Both the position numbers and the translations under genes were made by a program. Shown here piece by piece: positions 10,758-22,400 of a DNA stretch of 64,000 nt. How positions within the stretch are numbered: position 1 is the stretch's first letter; each line of letters starts with the position of its first letter. Source of the DNA: Blattamonas nauphoetae (lineage: Eukaryota; Preaxostyla; Oxymonadida); NCBI GenBank assembly GCA_033064195.1, contig JARBJD010000011.1, positions 496,001-560,000 of the forward strand, written 5' to 3'. The notes beneath the pieces were generated by a model. The model saw nothing but the letters and a program-made list of their open reading frames with translations, searched no databases and was not told the origin of the DNA.

Positions 10758-13700
10758 ATGAAGAACTCACAGTCAGACATCAGTTATATCTACGCAGGAA
10801 TTTTTGTCGGTAATCAGGTATTTCCGAATCTATTATTTAATGACATTTAATCACTGTCACCCTTTGTGTGTAGTACGCTGCCAATGATGCCAAACTACTC
10901 GCAGACAACAACATAACACGCATTCTTCGCCTCCGCACACAACCGGCAAGTTCTGTACCTCCGTTTATCAAAAGCATCACCTTCTGCCAAATTGAAGATA
11001 TTACACACTCAAGCATCTTGACTGTGTTTGATCCATGTTTTGTAGCCATCCGTGAGGCTCTCATCCACAAAGAACGTATCATTGTTCATTGTGCAGCTGG
11101 AAAATCACGGAGCCCTTGCGTAACTATCAGTTTTTTGGTTCATGATTTTTTGATACCACTGAAGGTGGCTTACCCCCATGTTTGGAAGGCCAGAAAAGGG
11201 TTTGACGCTATTCCTCTCCCAATGTTCTTATTAGACTCTGGATGAACTCAACATTCAAAAGGCAACTCAGTGATTTGGAATATACCTGCTTGGGCTACCG
11301 GTCGCTCCGTTTTTGTACGTTTTGCGGGGATTTTGACTGCAACTGCCTCAAAAACCACCTTGCGGAACACACCTTTCGTCATACAATTGAGCTTACTCTT
11401 CGAGCAAAATCTATTGAACGGGAAATATCTGAGAAAGGATGTCAGACCCGTTCCCAACAACCATCTCGAACTAGAATTCATTCGCAAACACTCGACGATG
11501 TTCTGAAGGATCCTGAACTCTCCCTCAATGATCGACTCGCTCTAGAGCACATGATTGCTCAAAATGAACAAAAAGACTTGACTGATCGCGAGCAACGAAA
11601 GATCATTGAACAAACCATCCCTCTCATGTCGCTCAACTATCAGCTCCTCATCACAACACAACTCGAGTATTTAACACAGCCACAGCGGAAGGCAACCTAT
11701 TATTCTTCGCCTTCTGCCTGGATCTCGTCACTACGAGCGATTTTGGGAAAGTCCAGAACGAGGCAAGCCCAGGTCGGCCCATCAACTGATTCTTCTCAGT
11801 CTGCTCGACACAATTATTACGGGCTCCCAATAACACAGAATCCCCCTCATCAGCGTGAGTGTCAAGGCCCTCAATACGATTTTTCTCGACTCCAGCCCCT
11901 GCAAAGTCCGACCGCCTCGCAACAGTCTCTTCAGAGTGGAAGGGACGACCAAGCTCAACAACAGCCACTGGACTCGCTGTTTGACCCCGATCCAAGTCTT
12001 TCCCGCCAAACATCCTCCCCGTCACTCACGGAACTGTCGAATCGGACAGAGTCACTCAGTATGGGATCGCCCATGTCTCAGACAAGCGACCTCATCGGAC
12101 GACGAAGCCCCTCGCCAGCCCATCTTCCAACCTCTTCTCCTGCTTTCACGGGAACATCGCCAATCCACACGCTCCGCTCCCCGTTCTTCGATGCCATCAG
12201 ACTCAACATTGCTCGAGCAAAGATCTCGCCATACGCCGACTCGCTCCTCCTTCCTCCCACTCCATACACTGTCGCCATGTTCAACATCACCCCATCCAGC
12301 ACAGCCTTCATCACCAACACACTGAACGAGAGAACTCTTCCCATGACATCGCGCGAGCAAACGTCCCTCTTTGCCTCTCCCATCTCAGATCCCTCAGTCC
12401 TCTCGTCATCCCAGTCGGAGTTCTCCACACTTTCGTCCGCCATTCCTCAGAAACAGTTGGTGAGGCAGGTTGGCCATGATATATTCGCCGTGTCGATGTA
12501 CTTCGCATTCCAAACACTCGCCAGAACCATCGAGAGCTTCCATCCGACACAATCTGCGACACTCACCGAGTGGTTGAAGAATGCACACAATTCCCCACCT
12601 GATCTCCTTCCCAACCAGACCGACCCGGACGCTTCTCCGAAAGACCTCTCGTCTTCGAAACGTCGTCGGCAGCCACGAAGCAATCCTCAGTCTCCAATCA
12701 AACAGCCGACCATCTACACTTCGGCGAGCAATCACCGATGGAGGGATGAATTCGAAGCTCAACAGCGCAATCCATCTTTCGATCAACGAAAGCGTTTCAC
12801 AGCCAGCAAGCGACACGGGGTAAGCGACACAGATTCAACATCTCCACACGACCATCAGTACACTTCTGTCTCCTCTCCGTCTCTTTCTTCGGGTCGCTCC
12901 CACTCAGCCGATCCTCCGAAACGTCGCGAGCAACGGCGAGGGAAGGATTCTGAGCGCACCTCGAGCACTGCAGCACAGACAAAGACGGCAAATCAGCCCG
13001 GTCCGTATGTCCGCCTCCTCTCTCGACTGGTTGGTGAGGTCCGAGACAGTCTCGACGATTGGAAGCATCTTCTGCAAGAAGAAAACCGACGGGGCCACGT
13101 CGAACTCCGTCCGAAAACAAGCAACGTCAAAGAACACCCGTCCCAATCGGGAAGTCCTGGCAATGAGACAGAAGACGATATCCGATCGGCGCCAACGTCG
13201 CCTGACTCGTTTGCTTCTCCATTCATCGCCGAGCGTCAGCTGAACGGGATGATCGGACGTTCTGACTCGCAAGGTTCTCAATCGAAAGACGGCACTCGAG
13301 CAAGCTTTTCTTTTCAACGCAAGACAGGAACGAGAGACGACGATGCAGCAACACAGCTCGATAAAGACGTGCTCAGCGAAAGCTCTGAGGACTTCGATCC
13401 AACCCGGCTCAATCGCCTCATTCTCAGAAATTCAACAAAGCCAGGAAAGCCTTGGCACAGCACGTCGCACGGAGAGAAGGGTGTATCGAGTCATCATCCC
13501 AGACGCAAGCACGACAGCTTTGAACGACCCCAAGGATCCTCTGCTGACACCTCCGATTCGAACCTGTCGACGAGCGAGAGTGAAGATCCCATCACCGCAT
13601 TCAACGAGCAGCGCCTCTCGCTTGTCGCTGAATACCTCGCAATCGACCAAGACGAGGCCGCAGTGCAGCGAGAGATGACAATGAAACGGCACCAGTCCAG

Positions 13701-14415
13701 AAAGAAACGAGGACGAGAGGCTAAAGCACGTAATTCCAATCTCAAACAACACTACTCGACCGATCTCTCGTATCCAACACAGACAAGTTCATTTCCTCCA
13801 TTCATCACACCCACCACTGTCACTTCAGCCACACCACACCACCCTCAAACATGGCACAATCAACGACACACTTCACCACACAACGGCGCACCCGACAATG
13901 CAGTTGCCGTCCCTCTCCCCGACCGGTCGACGTCTCCGTCTTCGGAATCGTTGTACCCCCCCTCGGCTTCGTCGAGTGCTTCGGCGTACCCTTCGTCCAT
14001 CTCGTCCCACTCATCGTCATCCAACCAGTTCTCTGGATACTTTGAGGACACACCTGACAACAAAGACACATCGACAAGTTTAACACAGCCCCACGAACCG
14101 CTTCCGCGACGCCTCGATCCCCGTCGGCATATCCACTCCACAAATCCACAATCTGGTCAGAGGCTGACATCGAACACTGTCCCGCTCGCAACACAGCGAG
14201 ATCCACAGAAAGAACAAGTCGCCACTCACCAAAACAACACTCTCCCGTCCACCACGCACTCTCATGCTGCCTTATTTTCTCATCCTATTTCGTCAGCAGC
14301 ACATCAGACTCAGCCCAGTGGAACTCCAACCCATCAGACACAACCCAAGACGCGACAGAAGAGGCAATACCTCCCTCCACAGGTTGAGTTTGTGAATGAA
14401 CGGGATTCGAAGTAG
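10758..14415 (+). CDS. Dual-specificity protein phosphatase with about 1,050-aa disordered tail
   Basis: Exons 10758-10817, 10874-11199 and 11235-14415 splice to 1,188 aa. The first 140 residues are a small atypical dual-specificity phosphatase: ISYIYAGIFVGNQ at the start, the recognition block around DAKLLADNNITRIL, and the active-site P-loop HCAAGKSRS with the catalytic Cys and Arg in place. The family helix follows (VTISFLV) and then FKRQLSDLEY, which is the usual end of the domain. That last motif lies in the third exon, so the phosphatase and the long open frame are one gene. The tail starts with a few cysteines and becomes Ser/Pro/Thr/Gln/His-rich with basic patches and no recognised fold. 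The expected reaction is removal of phosphate from Ser/Thr/Tyr. The general-acid Asp is not obvious in the short loop around QIEDITHSS. Confidence 0.85.
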
Positions 14416-14577
14416 CTCTTGGTATCTTTATTTTTAGGACAAATACTCGTTTCCGTTTTAGCTCTTCCTTTCATTCATTTCTGTTTCCTCCGGGGTTCTA
14501 TATCTGAACATGTCACAAGACTCTGTTCGCGCTCTCATCGTCTACAAAACATTGCCGAACCGTATTTTATGAAAAAA

Positions 14578-15425
14578 TCACTGAGAACGGGAAGACTGAC
14601 GAATGCCCAATGCTCTTGAGAGGGCATTCACCCTCTCAGTGAAAATTCTGTGTTCTTCCTGATTGAATGCTTCGTTTTCTCGAGTTCCGTTCCTCTCTTT
14701 GACAAGATCATTAAAAATCTTCAGTATCCTGTCGAGATATTTATGGTGGGTGATATCATTTCCGAGTTTCTTGTGGAGAAAACTTGCATCCTGATGAAAT
14801 CTCTCCTGGTCTGCATGAATGGTTTGAAGAGTTTCGTTCGGTTTATCTATCATGGAAAACATGGGAAAAAGGATGCAAAACATGTTTCATCTTCACAGAA
14901 GTAGTGTACTTTTGAGAGGTCCGTCTTCCGGAGAAGTTCTTGGAGAGATGGAGTCGGATCAAAGAAGAGTAATTCATCGTAAGTTTCAAAGTGAACAACA
15001 GATTTATCGGCAGAAAAGAGCTTGAGCGGGAATCTGATGATGATATTATCGTAGAGACGTTGCCGAATAACAATTTCTGCTTCAATATCAAATTCTCCCC
15101 ATCCTTGCCTGGAAATCTGGAATGGAGGTGACGATACAACTTTGAATAAGCAAAATAACGACTGGTAGATGAAGGAGACCTATGATGGGTTCTTCGAAGC
15201 TCTGATCAATTTTAAAAGTTATGCTTTCTATAAAAACACCTAAATCATGCATATACGGGCTGCGAATGTAAGCCGTCCACTCGACAATTTTTTTATTACC
15301 ATCTTTCAAGCCTGTGTCTTTCACTGTGTTTCCATAGCAAATCGGCTAGTACGGGTCAAGATGAACGAAAATTAGAGATATACCTTATAAATAAGATCAA
15401 CGTTTGTAGGATCAAAGCCGTGCAT
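14578..15425 (-). CDS. YEATS4: YEATS-domain protein, GAS41/Yaf9-like
   Basis: YEATS domains read acetylated or crotonylated histone lysines; GAS41/Yaf9 is a shared subunit of SWR1/SRCAP and NuA4/TIP60 complexes. Exons 15425-15384, 15345-15180, 15139-14882 and 14846-14578 give 244 aa, with introns of 38, 40 and 35 nt. Residues 15-140 are the YEATS domain: KPICYGNTV, then EWTAYIRSPYMHDLGVFIES, SFEEPI, PPFQISRQGWGEFDIE and FPLKLF. The W-G-E-F aromatic pocket motif and the HxSF-equivalent segment (KIDQSFEEP) are visible, with His replaced by Asp or Gln. The C-terminal 90 residues form a coiled coil, as in GAS41. Size and order fit GAS41/Yaf9 rather than AF9 or YEATS2. An upstream exon cannot be ruled out, since the frame stays open for a few codons before the chosen ATG. 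Confidence 0.85.
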
Positions 15426-15631
15426 TAAGTGCTGGGTACAAAGAAAAAAATGTTGACCAGATCTTGGATATCACTGAAAAGGCTGGTTATCGGGAGTTTA
15501 ATTATCACAAATGAAATGAACAAATAAAAAGAAGGAAATAAAGAAGGACCAAGGAATGGTAATTAAAGAATGTTTGTAGAATGAAGATTGATGTTTTGAT
15601 GTGGGAACAGAGACATGTATGTTTCTGTATA

Positions 15632-16797
15632 TCAACCAACATCAGCATCATCAAAATAAGCCTCGTTGAAAGCGTTTGCAGCCTTGTTGAGGGATTGAAT
15701 GCTTCTATAACACGAGAAGGTGGCACGAAGAGGTGAGAAAGAAGAGAACAAGAGACGCTGTGTCTGTGTAAACATTGTTCACCACGAGTGGGTCATCAAG
15801 AGCTTCGAATCCGTTTGACTGCGTGGAGTTCACCAAAGTGGACTGCCGAGGGTCGTCTTTCTTATTTCTGAAGGAGTGAGGAGAGGATGGGGCAGACCGA
15901 GAGGATGAATTGTACCTGAGACAGAAAATCATCAAAATTCCGAGGAGACATTCTCCGACAAGGGCGTTGACAAGTCCGAGGACGTTGCGGAGTGTATTTT
16001 GGGCTTCTTCTGTTGCTTTTGTATTTGGCAAGATGATGATCAAAAATTGGATGGCACGTAGAAGGAACAAAACCGCACAGAAAATAATTTGGAAGATAAT
16101 TTTGTATTTGAGGTTGTTGTGCACTGACAGGCCTTTCAGAGCAGAGATGGTGCAGAGGATACGTAAACCTGCGAGTAAGTAGAAGACGGCGTAGAGAAGA
16201 TTCAGTATCACATAGTACCATCCTTCAGCCTTATGTACTTCAATAGATTTGACACGATTATTGTTATATAAGCTCCAGCTTACGATGACAAAGATGAATG
16301 GGACGATGATGCACAGAAGAATATTTAGGCCAGTTGCGAGAGCTTTGAAGAGATTCATGCGATGTTGTTTGACAAAAAGCAGGATCCAGTGAAATAGAAG
16401 GAAGGAGAAAGCAAGGTCGAGAAAATATCCACCGAGGGCAGAGACGAGGAATTCCCCAGGTTTTTGTTCTTCAATCTTGGTGCAATACGTTTTAAAAATG
16501 ATACCAGAGAGAAACCTGGCAACAAGTGGGCAATGGCGATATAATTGTTCAAAAAAAAATGCAGACTTGAAGAGGAATGAGAGAGGGAGGAAGAGATAGA
16601 AGAGAAGTCGGAAGATAGGATGGATTCGTTGTGCTCTACTTCTCTTATAGAGTTGCCATTTAAACAGGGCAAAACTTGTAAAACAGAAAGTGACAATAAA
16701 GAATGCTCTGGGTGGTTGATGAAGTGAAAAGAATGTCAAACGATTCGATGTAATTGATCGCCTTTCCTCCTGGAGAACATTCCTTTTTGTTCGACAT
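15632..16797 (-). CDS. Seven-span membrane protein, resembles THH1/TOM1/TOM3 family
   Basis: About seven hydrophobic spans fill the protein, with a short cytosolic Ser-rich tail. The start is ATG 16797-16795; a 34-nt intron (16708-16741) joins MSNKKECSPGGKAINYIES to the first span and keeps the frame. Without a last intron the frame stops at 15705 and gives 352 aa, but its final codons read like intron (pyrimidine-rich, ending TATAG). A 3' exon ending in an acidic FNEAYFDDADVG stretch and a stop at 15632 is a plausible alternative. Span layout and a conserved Trp/Tyr pair near span five recall plant tobamovirus-multiplication/GPCR-like proteins, a weak resemblance. Localisation is probably endomembrane. 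Function not assigned. Confidence 0.6.
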
Positions 16798-17214
16798 GGA
16801 TGTTATTTCTAGATATGATATTGATGAAGGTGATACGATGTTGGCGTAATCGATTCTTGGTGGCTGAGTTGTGTAACTTGGGCCCCAATCTTGATATCAT
16901 CCAGAATTTTTAGAACACCGTTAATTACTCTTAATATATTCAGAAATGGTGTCCGTAAAACCTTAAAATGCTTCAGCATCGAGAAATCGATCACAGTAAA
17001 TGAGACTCATTCTCCAGAATACAGGCTCGAAAAGACTCCATCCCACCAGACAGTCGAATGAAAGGTAAAAGTTCTTCCAAATTGTTGTGGTCAGGATTGT
17101 ATTCTATTTCTTTGAGGAAATCACTTTCACAAGGAGAAAGTCACTTCTTGAAATAAGGAGAGAGAGGATATGAGAAAAGATTGACAGACTATTGGATTCG
17201 AATTTAAGAAGTTG
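16798..17214. other. Intergenic region between divergent genes, no feature seen
   Basis: This 417-bp stretch separates the start of the multi-pass membrane protein gene (minus strand) from the start proposed for the type I membrane protein gene (plus strand). It is about 60% A+T, has no open frame longer than about 60 codons with protein-like composition, and shows no repeat or RNA fold that I could recognise. It presumably carries both promoters. Confidence 0.5.
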
Positions 17215-18575
17215 ATGTGGTCATCAACACCAATCTTCGGGAGTGTAGTGATTACTGGAGTCGTTTGTTTCCGTGGAAATTCGTCACTAGAAAGTGCCAA
17301 ATATGGGGTATAATTGATTCACACAGTCCATCGTTATCGATTCTGGAAAATTAGAAACTTCCACTGAAGCGATCGTGAGATAGGGATGGCTGTTTTCACG
17401 AGTGGTATCTACACTTTAGCCCGTTTTTTCTGACAATATTGGATCAAGTACGGAAGAAAAAGTGAATACCGTGTTGATGAAGATGTGTGTTGATCTGGAA
17501 GTGCTTGATACGGGCATCTGTCCGTGATCGCTTCATCCCAATTTGTCTTTTCCTTGTTTCTGGTGATGTTTCGGAAGTTCCTTCAAAGATATTGTTCCTG
17601 TAAGTCAGATATACGATAAAAGTCCGAAAATGAAGAAAAGTGAGGAAAGCAATGAAGATGACTGATCACATAATGAAACAGGAAAATTTGTCCAGACTAC
17701 CTTTGATCAGTCGCGATCTCGCTTGGGATTGATTCTATTCTTTCCTCAGCTGTTCAGTCCTCTTCATTTTTGGGTTTCGGTTTGGTAATTCGTGTGTTTT
17801 GTGACTCCAAACAATGAAATATGGGGTATAATTGTCATACAAGTCAAAGGTAAATCAACAAATGGACAACGGAAAGTTGAATGATAAAATTTCAGGATTG
17901 TAATTCAGGAGGGATTAGTGAATCGAAGATTGGGACCCAAAAGCCACAGTTGATCCTGCCCTCGTATTATGGTGGATTGCAGAAATTTCAAGAAAACATT
18001 CATCAAAAAGCGGTATGAACGAAGATGGATGAAACAAGAACTGAAATGTCGAAGTTCGTAATAAATGCGAATGATCTTCACGGAAGAAGACACGTTTTCC
18101 GCGCAAGTCAAACAAACTCTGGGAACTAAAATTGACAGGAGACCAATGTCGGTGTGGTTCATACAGTTTAGTTACCGATATCTCCAGATTTCGGTTCGGT
18201 CCTGCGGATGGAATCTTCGTTTTGATGACTGTGTACGAACAGAAGGATGCGTATTTTGTGCTCATGCATATCTATCAAATGGGTCAGAAACATGGGGAGG
18301 AAGATGTGTTGTAGGTTTGAAAGATTCACGATCTCATCTTCATAGGATCTTTTTGGGGACTGTCGCCTAAATCCAATAATGTGTGTCCACTCAAAGATCT
18401 GTACTCACAACAACTGCCCATATCATCTTTTCATCAAATTGTGATTGTTGTATCGATCCTGATAGGATTCATGGGAGTGTTGTGTTTGCTTTGTCTGTTT
18501 GGGAGTTTCCTCAAAATAAGGTTGATCCGTCGTCAAAGAAAGTATCAGCCGTTTGCACCACTTATTCTTGAATAG
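17215..18575 (+). CDS. Putative type I membrane protein with many short exons (model incomplete)
   Basis: No long frame exists, but short protein-like pieces line up with splice sites. ATG 17215 opens a signal-peptide-like stretch (MWSSTPIFGSVVITGVVC), running to 17307. Exon 17327-17374 follows a candidate 19-nt intron, then exon 17420-17523 (PVFSDNIGSSTEEKVN, Cys near its end). Further candidate pieces are found at 17895-18017 and 18132-18310. The last exon ends at 18575 and has a single membrane span (VIVVSILIGFMGVLCLLCLF) followed by a basic stop-transfer (RLIRRQRK) and a short cytosolic tail. The inferred form is a Cys-containing lumenal or extracellular part, one span and a short tail. 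The joins between 17524 and 18320 are not settled, so the internal structure should be treated as a sketch. No family recognised. Confidence 0.35.
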
Positions 18576-18777
18576 GTTTCAGGATGATGATGACAGTTGT
18601 TGATAGAATTGGGCTTTTTCCGCGACAAGATTCTCTTCAAAGCGTGGAAAATGCGAATTGAAAATCATAATTGGACAAAATGGCAGATTTCATTGTCTTT
18701 GAGCAATTGGCTATAGGAGGCACTTGGAATGGTGTCGAATTCATGCCCATAATTTTTTTTTCAACCGTTGGAGATTT

Positions 18778-19383
18778 ATGAACTCAACAACAAAAAGCGC
18801 AACTGGTAGAACAAGTGGATCATCTAAAACCCAACCTGGTTCGTGACATTTTCTCTCATTGATTTTCCATTCGAAGGGATGACAAGTGCCAAACAGATAG
18901 ATTCCCATCTCACTCCTGGACTCACGATGACAAGGGGAAGAGGGAAATGTGTCATGCAGACAAAACGGAGTATGCCTGTTTGGAAACAAAAATCTGAGTT
19001 TCCAACGAGGTTTGCGACTTATTCTCGTTCATCTCTCCTTTCAGCGAATATCGCTCGCAATTTGTTGATACTCGCCCTTTCATGCAAGTACAGCTTTTTA
19101 TGATCATATTATTCATTTTTTGTAGGCACAAGCTCGCGAAGCCCGTCTTCGTGGTGAAACAACGTCGGCAGGAAAGAAGAAAACTGCCAGAAGCATGTAC
19201 AACGCGAAGTACCATGAAAGCAAATTATTCGAAGTGAACCCAATCTTTCTCAATGAAAAGACTCGCTTGACAACAACTTCACGCTGCGCCTACCAGAAAT
19301 TAGACCCAAGTCCAGTGGGTATGGAAAACCCTGCAATCTTAAAGCAAACTATCTCCTGGAGGCATCATCAAGCCAATAAGTAA
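18778..19383 (+). CDS. Small basic protein, possibly an axonemal microtubule-associated (SAXO-like) protein
   Basis: Exons 18778-18838, 18877-19009, 19045-19087 and 19126-19383 splice to 164 aa, with introns of 38, 35 and 38 nt and all phases consistent. The protein is basic, has no membrane span, and contains short Tyr/Arg/Thr motifs such as TSEYRSQFVDTRPF and TTTSRCAYQK. These recall the Mn-type repeats of stabilisers of axonemal microtubules and other ciliary inner-junction proteins, but the resemblance is compositional and not diagnostic. If right, it would bind the lumen or surface of flagellar doublets. It ends 92 bp before the BTAF1 stop, in convergent orientation. An unrelated basic protein is equally possible. 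Confidence 0.55.
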
Positions 19384-19475
19384 ACGGCATTTTATAACTC
19401 TTTTCTCGACACTTTTGTTTCATTTCATATCTTTGATTTTTTTGTCAGAAAACTGACAGGAAATGATCTCTCAAA

Positions 19476-22400
19476 TTAACTCCCAAAAAGGTTCAGGATT
19501 GCTCCATCGTCCCCATCGTGCTTCAATTCATCGACACCTCCACCAACGACACTTTCGGCCATTGCTGACTTGAATCGCTGCATACCCATGATCTTTTCTT
19601 CGATCGTTCCTTTCGTGATGAGTCGATAAACATTAACAGTTCGTTTCTGTCCAATTCTGTGTGTTCTATCCATTGCTTGGAGATCGTTTGCAGGGTTCCA
19701 GTCGTGTTCAAAGAAGATAACAGTGTCGGCGCCAGTCAAATTCAGCCCAACACCGCCGACTTTCGTTGGAATGAGGAGAACAGAATAGGACGTGTCTCCG
19801 TTGAACAAGTCACAAACCTCCGTGCGTTGCTTTGGAGGCATTTGTCCATCGAGGACGAGATATCTGAGTGAAGGGAAGAACTGTGGAAAGAGGAGTTGGC
19901 GGATGAGAGAGAGTGCTTCCTTCGTCTGAGTGAAAATGAGGGTTCGATGCTTTTGGTTGATTTCTTCACGCTTGGAGTTCAGAGAAGAAAGGAGAAGAGC
20001 TGCATCATCCAGCAACGCACTGTCTCCATCACATTCGACGGGGGATGGAGCATTGCTTGGCTGACTTTCGTCGGTTCCGATGCCGAGTTCTGTCAGCAGA
20101 TCCTTCAGTGCGATCAGTTTGGCGGATGAGTCGATCAGGTTCGGATCACATTTTTGCTCGAGAGAGTGCTTGTTAGTGGCTTGAATAGAGTTGAGAATGA
20201 GAGACGGATGGTTCACGAGACGGCGAAGGAAGGAAATCGTTTGGAACGTCCCAGAGTTCGATTCAGCGTTAATTGTGATTGACGACGAACCAAAATCGTC
20301 TTCCTCAATGTCAGTCTGCTCGTCGGATTCTTTCCACATACTGTCGTCGTCTTCTTCGTTTCCTGCCTTTTCACCTTGAAGGGCACGTTCTTTCCGAACA
20401 AGAGCCTTCGCTTCAGCAAGAAGGGATTCAAACACATTCTGTCTCTCGAATTCTTTGTAGATGTGTCGCTGAACGGGTGTCATCTCGCAGTAATAATCCT
20501 GCACAATCTTGTCTGGGAGCTCCTGGGCCACCGTCTGCTTCAATCGTCGCAAGATGAACGGGCGCACTTGTTTGTGAAGTCGGTCGAGCATGACAATTCC
20601 GGCTTCCTGTTCTTTGACTGTCGCTTTTGGATTGGCTGCCTGTTGGATCCTCTTCCCGTATGTCTGTTGGAAGAATGATCTTGTCCCCAAGTATCCAGGG
20701 ATGAGGAAGTCGAAGAGTGACCACAGCTCGAGTGGCTGATTCTGGACTGGAGTACCGGTCAGAATAAGGCGGTGGTTCGCAGATATCTTTTTCGTCGTCT
20801 TGGCAGTCTGAGAGGAGTGTGTTCGAATGTAGTGGCCCTCGTCGAGTACGCAGTAATCAAACTTCATTTGCTCAGACGTGAGGAACGCGGAATCTCTCAC
20901 GAGGAGATTGTATGAGATCACAACCAGATTGTATTTGGCCGGTTTCCCTTGCATTCCTTTCTTGAGCTCAGAAATGATGTTGAGTTTTGTGGTTTTGTTT
21001 CCAACGAACAGAACTGGTCGAAAAACACTGGAATTTGGATCCTTCCCGAAAAATCGTTGAACTTCTTGGACCCACTGATACTGCAGAGACGACGGGCAGA
21101 CAATGATCGACGGGCGGATGACAGGCTCGCTGCATTGAACTGTTTGTTGAGAGCTTACATCGACTCCTCGCTCTTCATCGAGTCTGCGCTGATTGATTGT
21201 CGGAGATGCTGCAATGGCACACAGCGTCATCAAAGTTTTTCCGAGACCCATTTCATCTGCAAGAATTCCAGAAAGGTTGAAATGGTTGAGGAATGCCATC
21301 CAGTTCACACCATCTTGTTGATATCGTCGCAATGTTCCGTTGAATCGGACAATGAAGTCGTCTTCCCCAAATCCCTTTCCTGCTCCTGTGAGCATGTGAA
21401 GCTCCCTCATTCTCTGTTCTCGTTGATGGGAGAGGGATGGTGGCGCACCAAGAGGGAGGGGTGTGTTCTGAGCAAGGGGAAACAGGACGATCATCAGTCC
21501 AAAGGTGCGCGAGGACATGAGACGGATGGAATGGTTGTGGCTATTCATTGTTCTGAGGATGGGGACAAAGAAGAAAGGAAGCCAAGGGAGGAGTAAGGTT
21601 GACTCGACATAAGTAGTGAGTGTGAACAGACAGTAGAGTGCTCCTGCCTGCTGATCGTCACCTGCATTCTGCGATTGGAGAAGTTGGGGGAGGGCTGAAA
21701 CAAGGATGGGGAGGGTGTGATGTGGGATGACACGAACGATGGTTGTGATGGCGTGCGCTGCATTGATTCGGATAAATCGAAATGGTGAGGTGAGATGAGA
21801 GATCAACAAGGGGAGGACAGCAGAGGCGAGATCCATGAGTGGAGTCAGAGACAGGGAAGACGAAAGGAAGATGAACAACTGTTGAAGAACAAAAATGTGG
21901 GCGAGCGTCTGTTGAACGTTGAGAGAATCCTGAGAGAAAACATTCAGCAGTAGAGGAATGCAGGTGAAGATCGATTCTCCAAAATAAGACGCAAGTGACG
22001 TCAAAAAACATGACACGCCCTCATTCGTGTTTTGCAGATTTGGTTCGAGGAAGGAGGCGGATAGAGTGAGGGCATTGACAACAGTTGCATCATCGTCGAT
22101 GAAGAGGTATGCATCTGTTCCTTCAAGTTCTTTGGAGGATGTCTGAATGTGTCCGCGCATCGAACCACTGTCGTCGTCGGAGCTGTTGGCAAATGTAATC
22201 AACTCTTCAACGAGAACGATGTCTGTCCAGTCCATACTTTCGGAGCTCTTCGTCTTCTTTCCTTCTTCGATTTTGAGGACGATCTTCTGCATTTCTTCGC
22301 TTCTTCCATCTTCATCCCCCAAAAAGAGTGGAGGAACAGCGATTGACTGGATGAACGAGGTGACGAATGTCTGGATTTGCTGTGAGTGGGTTCCAAGAAG

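Noticed and set aside
15505-15726. 73-codon minus-strand frame after the multi-pass membrane gene
   Set aside because: Mostly hydrophobic AT-rich translation of 3' flanking DNA. Only a short piece may be a last exon, in another frame.
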